The notes under the pieces: model-generated
What the model saw: the letters and a program-made list of their open reading frames with translations, nothing else
The model's database searches: none
Told to the model about the DNA's origin: nothing
Program-made: the position numbers and the translations under genes
NCBI GenBank assembly: GCA_034716535.1
Contig: JAYEJW010000682.1
Coordinates: 1-19,527, forward strand
DNA from: JAYEJW01 sp034716535
GTDB taxonomy: Bacteria; Pseudomonadota; Gammaproteobacteria; Chromatiales; Chromatiaceae
Reading direction: 5' to 3'
Length of the DNA stretch: 19,527 nucleotides
Shown here: positions 8,036-17,145 of the stretch, in pieces
Numbering within the stretch: position 1 is the stretch's first letter
How the letters are laid out: each line of letters starts with the position of its first letter

Positions 8036-8139
8036 CTGGCGATTCCGATCAGATTCGGTTCGTCATTCTAGACTTAGTCCATACAGCGCGCCCACTTCAA
8101 GTGTTCGTTGCTCATGCGCTGTTTTCAGGAGCCTGCCTG
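8036..8139. promoter_or_regulatory. Divergent promoter region of the two-component pair
   Basis: These 104 bp must hold the start signals for the regulator (minus) and the kinase (plus). The kinase has a good ribosome-binding site, AGGAG at 8127-8131, eight bases before its ATG. I see no clear sigma-54 (GG-N10-GC) or sigma-70 consensus. Confidence 0.5.
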
Positions 8140-9534
8140 ATGAAAATCGCTGTTCCTACCGTCGACTGGAGCCCGTCGAGAATTACCTGGGTTAGCCTGG
8201 CTCTCACGATCTGCATCGCCGCGGCGATCGGCGTCTCGGGGACGGCGCTGGTACTTCGCTATCTACAGGAACGTCTAACCGCCCACGGCATCGAGCACAA
8301 CCAGGAGTTTGCGGCCGCCGTCTCGCGGCTGTTGCACTCGACTCTGGCCCAGGCGACGGACCGCGATGATCTTTCCGGAAGGCTTCAAGGCGAGCTTAAA
8401 CGCTACCAGGGCATGGGGTACCGGATCTTCCTCGTCGATAAGCGCAGCCACTCGCTCATCGCCGACAGCGAGCACTTGGGCCGTCTGCCGGCCGCACTCG
8501 AAGAAACCTGGCTCGACGAGGCCACCTCCCTCGATGGTCACGCACTCGATTGGGCCTCCTTCACCGGAGCCGCCCGTCACGTGAATCCGGATGGAGGGGT
8601 ACACCTTCTGTGGCTTACCCAAGGGGATGGCGGCGGACTTGCTGCCACGCAACGGCTGTTGGGAGTATCCCGTGACGAGAAGATGCTCCACGATTTCATG
8701 GGCGAGCTGCGGCTGCAGCTCGATGCGTTGCTGATCCTGACCTACGCGCTGATCGCCCTGCTGGGCTATTTCGCCGTGCGGGGCCTCGGGCGTGCCTATG
8801 AGCGCAGATTGGAGGCGGAGGTGGCTGCCCGGACCCGAGAGCTCGAGGACGCCCACGGGAAGATGCTCAGTGAGGCCCGTCTCGTGGCAATCGGCCGCAC
8901 GGCGGCGATGCTTACCCACGAGATGCGGAACCCCCTCGCGTCGATCAAGCTCGCCCTGTCGGGGCTTTCCGGCAGCGCTGGACTTGGTGCTCGTGAGCTC
9001 CGCCGCGTCAGGCTCGTCCTCGGGGAGGTCGATCGATTGAACGGACTCCTTTCGGAGACGCTGGACTACGCTCGCCCCGTCAAGCTGTCGGACGCACCGC
9101 TCAGCCTCGATCGGTTGATCGACGAGGTCCTGCAGCTCGAAGAACCCTTGTTCCGCGAGAAGGAGCTGCGGATCCAGAGAACCAAAGGCTCCGAAGGCAC
9201 ACGGATGCGCCTGGACGAGGCGCAGATGCGCCAGGTCCTGCTCAATCTCCTGCGCAACGCCGCGGAGGCCAGCCCGGCCGGGGGGGAGGTTCGCATCGAG
9301 ACCCGCCGGGAAAGCGAATCGCTTGTGCTCGAAATGGTCAACACTGGCGGTCCGCTGGATGCCGAAACCCTTCATCGTGCCTTTGAGCCCTTCTACACGA
9401 CCAAGCCCAAGGGTACCGGTCTCGGTCTCGGGCTGGTGAAACGCGTGATCGAGGAGCACGGTGGAACCGTGATCCTCGTCGGAGAGGCTCCGAGGACCCG
9501 CCTGATCGTCCGGTTGCCGATCTCGCCGGTCTAG
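8140..9534 (+). CDS. Membrane sensor histidine kinase
   Basis: A 464-residue kinase, chosen to start at 8140 because of the AGGAG at 8127-8131; the open frame extends to 8029 without support. TM1 is at about 17-40, followed by a periplasmic sensor region (about 41-194) that I cannot assign to a family, and TM2 at about 196-215. There is no clear HAMP domain; a coiled coil (218-247) leads straight to the HisKA domain with H260 in MLTHEMRNPLASIK. The ATPase domain has the N box NLLRNAAEA (N373), an unusual G1 region NTGGP (401-405) where D-x-G-x-G is expected, the F box FEPFYTTK and G2 GTGLGLGL (425-432). The class resembles NtrB/ZraS-type kinases that feed sigma-54 regulators. The divergent NtrC-type gene is the likely partner. 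The signal sensed is unknown; neighbouring thiol-redox genes suggest redox or sulfur compounds. Confidence 0.93.
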   Translation: MKIAVPTVDWSPSRITWVSLALTICIAAAIGVSGTALVLRYLQERLTAHGIEHNQEFAAAVSRLLHSTLAQATDRDDLSGRLQGELKRYQGMGYRIFLVDKRSHSLIADSEHLGRLPAALEETWLDEATSLDGHALDWASFTGAARHVNPDGGVHLLWLTQGDGGGLAATQRLLGVSRDEKMLHDFMGELRLQLDALLILTYALIALLGYFAVRGLGRAYERRLEAEVAARTRELEDAHGKMLSEARLVAIGRTAAMLTHEMRNPLASIKLALSGLSGSAGLGARELRRVRLVLGEVDRLNGLLSETLDYARPVKLSDAPLSLDRLIDEVLQLEEPLFREKELRIQRTKGSEGTRMRLDEAQMRQVLLNLLRNAAEASPAGGEVRIETRRESESLVLEMVNTGGPLDAETLHRAFEPFYTTKPKGTGLGLGLVKRVIEEHGGTVILVGEAPRTRLIVRLPISPV

Positions 9535-9782
9535 CGACAATGCGATGGGCCTCCGATTGATACGAGAGCAGGCGCATTGCGCACCGGGCGGCGCCGGGTT
9601 GGGGATTGAAGGTGTGGAAAGCGCCTCTTGGCGCTCATCGCGAGTGTGCGCTAAGCTCGAACCCATGCAAAAAGATGAAAGGCACGGCTGGCTTCTCCCT
9701 ACATCCGAAGGTCAAGCCCGGTCTATCCATGTCACCGGCAACGGCGCAAGAGTGAGGGGGGCATACGCCCGAGGGAGCAAGG
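9535..9782. other. Kinase to redox-operon intergenic region
   Basis: These 248 bp contain a hairpin AGCGCC-TCTT-GGCGCT at 9620-9635 with no T-run. It may be an mRNA processing or weak termination site. A purine-rich ribosome-binding stretch, GAGGGAGCAAGG, lies at 9771-9782, directly before the next gene. No riboswitch class that I know fits. Confidence 0.35.
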
Positions 9783-10379
9783 TTGAGAACTGAACCGAAT
9801 CGCCGGCGCGTTAGTGCCGCAGGCGTGACCTTCCTGGCCTTCGCGGCGATCATGCTGTTCGGAACAGCCGGGGCCGAGGTTATCACCGCCAAGGACCCTG
9901 AGACGGGACTCTTGTCCTGGACCTGGAGGGAGGGGGGCATCTCGATCGAGCTGGTACAGCGCTTACCGGACCAGACCAGGGCCTTCTTCCTGGGGCGCGG
10001 GTTTCCGGGCGAGGCCGCCGACCTCGTCGGCCGCTCCTGCGTCTTTCAGACCATCTTTCGGAACGATGGCGAACGGCCGGTTGCCTATGATCTGGATGAT
10101 TGGGCCGTCCTTTTTCGAGGCAGCCGTCTGCCGCTGCAGACCAGGAAGACCTGGGAAAAGGAGTGGCAGGCCAAAGGCATCGACCAAGCGGCGCGTATCG
10201 CCTTTCGCTGGTCTCTGCTGCCGACGACGCAAGGTTTCGAGCCAGGCGACTACAACTGGGGCATGACCAGCTTCGGCTTGTCCCCCGGCGAGCGGTTCGA
10301 CCTGGAACTGGTCATCAGCGTCGGCGGGGAGCGGGTTGTCGGAGAGATCCCGGCGCTCGTGTGCGCTGCGGACCGCTAA
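9783..10379 (+). CDS. Secreted protein of unknown function, thioredoxin-linked
   Basis: A 198-residue protein that I do not recognise. It starts with TTG at 9783, the only usable initiator after the stop at 9753-9755 that retains the arginine-rich n-region (RRR at 7-9). GTG at 9825 is an alternative. A hydrophobic core at 13-29 and an AGA-like cleavage site near 29-31 indicate export. The mature part is beta-rich in appearance and contains exactly two cysteines, C86 and C194, which could form one disulfide. The gene ends 13 bp before the TlpA-like gene, whose ribosome-binding site overlaps its stop codon, so the two are surely co-transcribed. A plausible reading is that this protein is a substrate or partner of the thioredoxin. 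That is inference from position and cysteine count. Confidence 0.8.
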   Translation: MRTEPNRRRVSAAGVTFLAFAAIMLFGTAGAEVITAKDPETGLLSWTWREGGISIELVQRLPDQTRAFFLGRGFPGEAADLVGRSCVFQTIFRNDGERPVAYDLDDWAVLFRGSRLPLQTRKTWEKEWQAKGIDQAARIAFRWSLLPTTQGFEPGDYNWGMTSFGLSPGERFDLELVISVGGERVVGEIPALVCAADR

Positions 10380-10392
10380 AGGAAGACCCCCA

Positions 10393-10902
10393 ATGCGAAA
10401 ACTGCTTTTCTTTCTTCTGTTGTTCTTACTCACGGAGACGTCTCTCGCCCAACGCCCGGGCGAAGGGCTCACGCTGCTGCCGGAGCGGCCGCAGGCACCG
10501 GATTTCGAGCTGACGGATATCGACGGCGACACCCATCGATTGTCGGACTACCGGGGCAAGGTGCTGATCATCAACTTCTGGGCCACCTGGTGCCCGCCTT
10601 GTCGGGAGGAGATGCCGTCCATGCAACGGGCGTGGGTGAACATTAAAGAGGAGGGTATCCTGATGCTTGCCGTTAACGTGGGCGAGGACGAGGACAGGAT
10701 CTTCGAGTTCACGGCCAGCTATCCGGTGGAGTTCCCCTTGCTCATGGACCAGGACTCGACGGTCGTCGGTGCCTGGCCCGTCCGCGGGCTGCCCACGACC
10801 TTCGTGGTCGATCCGCAAGGGCGGCTCGTCTACCGGGCGATCGGGGGGCGCGAATGGGACGACCCGGAGCTGTTGGCGCCCGTACGGGCATTGAAGGAGT
10901 GA
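10393..10902 (+). CDS. TlpA/ResA-like periplasmic thioredoxin
   Basis: A 169-residue TlpA-family thiol-disulfide oxidoreductase. The signal peptide is about residues 1-19 (RK, then a Leu/Phe-rich core, cleavage after SLA). The AhpC/TSA-Redoxin-like fold follows: APDFELTDIDG (35-45), the redox site W66-C67-P-P-C70 in FWATWCPPCREEMP, and the cis-proline segment GLPTTFVVD near 132-140. All key residues are intact. Such proteins reduce disulfides in the periplasm, classically apocytochrome c before heme attachment. This fits a genome with a multiheme cytochrome, but the substrate here is not known. GGAAG at 10381-10385 lies seven bases before the ATG at 10393. The gene follows the two-cysteine secreted protein by 13 bp and converges on yhbY with only 17 bp between stop codons, with no obvious terminator there. 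Confidence 0.93.
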   Translation: MRKLLFFLLLFLLTETSLAQRPGEGLTLLPERPQAPDFELTDIDGDTHRLSDYRGKVLIINFWATWCPPCREEMPSMQRAWVNIKEEGILMLAVNVGEDEDRIFEFTASYPVEFPLLMDQDSTVVGAWPVRGLPTTFVVDPQGRLVYRAIGGREWDDPELLAPVRALKE

Positions 10903-10919
10903 GCTACGCCCACCGTCGT

Positions 10920-11222
10920 CTAGTCTGGGGGTAGTCGAATCGGCGCCTTTTTCTTCGAGTTCGCACGGAAGAAGGCGGCGGTGTTGCCGATCCGGTTGAT
11001 CAGGTCGCTGCCGGTCCGGACAGCGATCGTCTGCACCGCCGCGTCCCGCAGCTCCCGGTCGCCGGCATTCACCTTGACCTTGATGAGCTCATGGGCGCCG
11101 AGGGCGAGCTCGATCTCGGCGAGCACAGCCTCGGTAAGCCCAGCCTGACCCACGGTCACGACCGGCTTGAGGTGGTGTACCTGTTTCTTCAGCCAGCGCT
11201 TCTGCTTTTCCGTAATGGGCAT
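10920..11222 (-). CDS. yhbY: YhbY-type CRS1/YhbY RNA-binding protein
   Basis: A 100-residue protein covering the whole CRM (CRS1-YhbY) domain: KQKRWLKKQVHHLKP, then the conserved GxxG loop in VGQAGLTEAV, then HELIKVKV. YhbY binds pre-50S ribosomal particles and is thought to assist large-subunit assembly in the cytoplasm. The length matches the family (about 97). The ATG at 11222 begins the canonical N-terminus; the longer open frame upstream is only a shadow. It starts 8 bp after the flavoprotein stop codon, so it is probably the last gene of the nifJ transcript, an unusual place for yhbY. Confidence 0.93.
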   Translation of the reverse strand: MPITEKQKRWLKKQVHHLKPVVTVGQAGLTEAVLAEIELALGAHELIKVKVNAGDRELRDAAVQTIAVRTGSDLINRIGNTAAFFRANSKKKAPIRLPPD

Positions 11223-11230
11223 GTCAATGC

Positions 11231-12241
11231 CTATACCATCACCCCCGGCGAGAAGCTGTAGCTGTCGATGACGTTGACGTAATTGGCGCGCTCGAACTCC
11301 GCCGGGTTGGGCACCGAGAGCGCGCTCACGCGGCCGCGGAACTCGTCCACGGACTCGAAGCCCTGCTCCTCCATCCAGTCGGTGACACCGCTCCGGATAT
11401 GGCCCAGGTACGCGGGGCCCTTCGCCAGCAGGACGCTGCACAGATGCACGACGTCGGCGCCTGCGAGCAGCAGCTTGATAGCATCCTCGGGGGTGTGCAC
11501 GCCGCTGGTGGCGCCAAGGGAGAGGTCCGTGCGGCCGTAAAGAATGGCGATCCAGCGCATGGCCAGCAGCGCCTCCGCGGAGGTGGACGGGTGCAGACTC
11601 GGCTGCAGGCGCATGCTGTCCACGTTGATGTCGGGCTGGTAGAAGCGGTTGAACAGCGCCACGCCGCTTGCACCGGCCGCCTCCATCTTCTTGGCGACGT
11701 TGCCCACCGAGCTGAAGGCGGGTGAGAGCTTCATATTGATGGGAATCGAGATGTGCTGGCGCAGATCCTTCAACAGGGTCAGGTAACGTTCCTCGACCTC
11801 GGCGCTGCTTTGGTCGATATCCGCGGCGACATAGTAGACGTTGAGCTCCAGGGCATCCGCGCCCGCCTGCTCCAGCTCCTTGCCGTGCTCGATCCAGCCG
11901 CCGGGGGTGACGCCGTTCAGGCTCGCGATGACCGGGATATCCAGCGCGTCCTTGAGCCGGCGCAGGTTCTCCAGGTAGATGTCGAGCGCATTGGCGAAGT
12001 CCTGGTGATCGGGCAGGAAGCTGCCCGCCTCGGCGAAACCGGTCTCCTGCTGGGACAGGAAGCGCACCATGGACTCGGACTCCGCGGTGATGGCCTCCTC
12101 GAACAGCGACCACATGATGATGGCGCCCGCGCCGCCGGCTTCGAGCTCTTTGCACATGTCGATGCTGCGGCTCAACGGCGAGGCCGAGGGGACGAAGGGG
12201 GTCTTGATCTCTAGCCCTAGGTACTTGGTGGTGAGGTCCAT
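11231..12241 (-). CDS. Dihydroorotate dehydrogenase-like flavoprotein
   Basis: A 336-residue FMN-type TIM barrel of the dihydroorotate dehydrogenase superfamily. KLSP (171-174) and the C-terminal phosphate-binding region (SGVHTPEDAIKLLLAGAD, 246-263) match the fold. The catalytic loop does not: class 1A enzymes have N-L-S-C-P-N, with the cysteine as the base, while this protein has N134-V-Y-Y-V-A, so tyrosine stands where the cysteine should be. It is unlikely to oxidise dihydroorotate. DHOD-like proteins of this kind are found beside nifJ in other bacteria, which suggests a redox role with pyruvate:ferredoxin oxidoreductase. GGAG lies seven bases before the ATG at 12241. Upstream is nifJ, separated by an 80-bp repeat; downstream is yhbY. 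Calling it PyrD would be misleading. Confidence 0.9.
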   Translation of the reverse strand: MDLTTKYLGLEIKTPFVPSASPLSRSIDMCKELEAGGAGAIIMWSLFEEAITAESESMVRFLSQQETGFAEAGSFLPDHQDFANALDIYLENLRRLKDALDIPVIASLNGVTPGGWIEHGKELEQAGADALELNVYYVAADIDQSSAEVEERYLTLLKDLRQHISIPINMKLSPAFSSVGNVAKKMEAAGASGVALFNRFYQPDINVDSMRLQPSLHPSTSAEALLAMRWIAILYGRTDLSLGATSGVHTPEDAIKLLLAGADVVHLCSVLLAKGPAYLGHIRSGVTDWMEEQGFESVDEFRGRVSALSVPNPAEFERANYVNVIDSYSFSPGVMV

Positions 12242-12265
12242 AAGGGTTCTCCGAAAGATTCTCTG

Positions 12266-12340
12266 CGTAGGGCGGGTTAGGCCGGAGGCCGTAACCCGCC
12301 GATTGGCGGTTGACGGCGGATTAGGTTTCGCTAATCCGCC

Positions 12341-12345
<5 letters not shown>
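12266..12345. repeat. 80-bp double-hairpin repeat element
   Basis: The element is framed by CGTAGGGCGGGTTAG at 12266-12280 and the near-inverted CTAATCCGCCCTACG at 12331-12345. Inside are two hairpins. The first, at 12271-12300, pairs GGCGGGTTA with TAACCCGCC. The second, at 12315-12340, is a perfect 10-bp stem with loop GTTTCG. The form recalls the dispersed GTAGGGCGGATTAG-type REP/MITE elements seen in many proteobacterial genomes; that likeness is from memory. The TAG at 12341-12343 that ends nifJ is part of the right end of the element. On the nifJ transcript the hairpins could protect the upstream mRNA or reduce read-through into the next gene. Confidence 0.75.
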
Positions 12346-15928
<3,583 letters not shown>

Positions 15929-16358
15929 CTTTTCAGTTCCGCAGTTACTGGAGATGGATCACGCCGGCCTGTGCCGGCGCCTGGTTGAATTCTTCGGACC
16001 CGTTGCCTAGCCCATCCAAGTGGTTCACAGGTCGTCGCGGTACCGAGAGGGGCTGTCATTCTCGAAAACGACAAGTAATTGAATAACGAGTACGTCGGAA
16101 ATCGGAGCACTCGATTTCCGCCTCTCACAACACCGGCTATATTGGAGGGTGGATGCAGATATCCCCGTCGATCGCGTCAGGTCGCGGCGCTTACTATATC
16201 CCGAATCGGCATGGATATGGTGGCGCAGGAGACGCGCATTCCGCAAAGCTAGAGGGTAGCATGGCCGAAGTCGGTTTGCGCGCGTGACGGTATCTGAGCG
16301 CAAGGCACTTGTCCAACCCCCTTGTTCGTATGCGTAGTGCAGAGAAGGCAACGGCACC
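15929..16358. promoter_or_regulatory. Divergent nifJ-rimI intergenic region with two inverted repeats
   Basis: These 430 bp hold the promoters of nifJ (minus) and rimI (plus). Two perfect inverted repeats are visible. CGCCGGC-4-GCCGGCG at 15962-15979 lies in the likely nifJ leader, about 35 bases upstream of its ATG. CGGAAATCG-7-CGATTTCCG at 16096-16120 lies near the middle and would suit a dimeric regulator. No clear sigma-54 or sigma-70 consensus stands out, and I see no gene in the stretch. The rimI ribosome-binding site is AAGG at 16345-16348. Confidence 0.45.
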
Positions 16359-16823
16359 ATGAGTGCGGTGATTCAGGATCCTGACTTCGTCCTGCGGCCC
16401 ATGCGGGACCTGGACATCCCGGCGGTGATGGCCGTGGAAACCCTGGCCTATGCCCATCCTTGGACCGAGGGCATCTTTCGAGATTGCCTGCGGGTCGGCT
16501 ACAGCTGCTGGGTGATGGCGCGGGCTAAAGAGATCGTCGGCTACGGCGTCATGTCCGTTGCGGCAGGAGAATGCCATGTCCTGAACCTATGCGTGCGTGC
16601 GGACTGGCAAGGCAGGCAGATCGGACGCAAGATGCTGCGCCGGCTCCTGTCCATCGGCCGGACCAACAACGCCGATACGGCCTTCCTCGAGGTGCGGGTC
16701 TCGAACCGGTCTGCGATCGGGCTCTACGAGGCCGAGGGTTTTTGCGAGGTGGGGGTCCGTCGGGGCTACTATCCTGCCGACAACGGCCGTGAGGACGCCG
16801 CCATCATGGCGCGGCCCCTTTGA
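16359..16823 (+). CDS. rimI: Ribosomal protein S18-alanine N-acetyltransferase RimI
   Basis: A 154-residue GNAT-family acetyltransferase that acetylates the N-terminal alanine of ribosomal protein S18 in the cytoplasm. It shows the RimI pattern: RPMRDLDIPAVMAVE at the N-terminus, the HPWTEGIF segment (33-40), the beta-4 strand HVLNLCV (73-79), the acetyl-CoA loop, and the hallmark EVRVSNRSAIGLYEAEGF (111-128) followed by RRGYYP. The acetyl-CoA loop reads Q84-G-R-Q-I-G89; the first glycine of the Q/R-x-x-G-x-G/A motif is glutamine, a variation rather than a loss. AAGG lies ten bases before the ATG. The gene stands alone between the divergent nifJ and the convergent cytochrome gene; the usual tsaB neighbour is not seen. 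Confidence 0.93.
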   Translation: MSAVIQDPDFVLRPMRDLDIPAVMAVETLAYAHPWTEGIFRDCLRVGYSCWVMARAKEIVGYGVMSVAAGECHVLNLCVRADWQGRQIGRKMLRRLLSIGRTNNADTAFLEVRVSNRSAIGLYEAEGFCEVGVRRGYYPADNGREDAAIMARPL

Positions 16824-16828
16824 TATTC

Positions 16829-16854
16829 GGGTCCTCGGCAGAATCCGAGGGTCC
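16829..16854 (+). terminator. Hairpin just after rimI
   Basis: CCTCGG (16833-16838) pairs with CCGAGG (16845-16850), and the stem extends to about ten pairs with two G-U pairs. It begins six bases after the rimI stop. There is no clean T-run, so intrinsic termination would be weak. Confidence 0.4.
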
Positions 16855-16868
16855 AGTACCCAAAGATT

Positions 16869-17024
16869 TTACGGCAGAGGCCGATATCTCTTGCGCAAAG
16901 CCAATTTTTTCGGGCATAGGCGCCGGGGGGTTAGAACAACGATGCCGCGGGGTAGTGAGGGAGAGGCGGCATCGGCCGTGGCCAGGCTGAAGGCGCACAG
17001 GAGAGATAGCGTCAGCCAGTTCAA
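16869..17024 (-). CDS. Possible small secreted peptide, 51 aa
   Basis: A TTG-initiated frame with AGGA five bases upstream encodes a signal-peptide-like start (NWLTLSLLCAFSLATADA) followed by a short basic tail. No homology is recognised, and the n-region lacks a positive charge. It lies beyond the terminator of the cytochrome gene, so it would need its own promoter, and none is visible. It may be a decayed gene end or chance. Confidence 0.2.
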   Translation of the reverse strand: MNWLTLSLLCAFSLATADAASPSLPRGIVVLTPRRLCPKKLALRKRYRPLP

Positions 17025-17057
17025 GATAATCCTGTCGGCGGCCAGGTGTTCGGCCGG

Positions 17058-17090
17058 GAAAACAAGAAACGCCAGCCCGAAGGCCGGCGT
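17058..17090 (-). terminator. Intrinsic terminator of the multiheme cytochrome gene
   Basis: Read on the minus strand, a nine-position stem (17069-17077 with 17082-17090, one A-C mismatch, four-base loop) is followed by the T-rich run TTTCTTGTTTT. It lies about 56 bp after the stop codon of the cytochrome gene. Confidence 0.7.
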
Positions 17091-17102
17091 GTTGGTTGAT
17101 GA

Positions 17103-17130
17103 TGCGCCGGCGATTTAGAGTGCCGGCGCA
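17103..17130 (-). terminator. Second hairpin after the cytochrome gene
   Basis: TGCGCCGGC (17103-17111) and GCCGGCGCA (17122-17130) form a perfect 9-bp stem with a ten-base loop, 15 bp after the stop codon. It has no T-run, so its role may be 3'-end protection ahead of the true terminator. Confidence 0.45.
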
Positions 17131-17145
17131 GGTCTTGAAGTGTCC

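Noticed and set aside
8275..9666. 463-codon minus-strand frame opposite the histidine kinase
   Set aside because: Composition is that of an antisense shadow; the plus strand encodes clear kinase motifs.
11231..12155. Long 411-codon frame joining yhbY with upstream sequence
   Set aside because: The N-terminal part is an out-of-frame, low-complexity Arg/Gly-rich shadow of the flavoprotein gene; yhbY begins at its own ATG at 11222.
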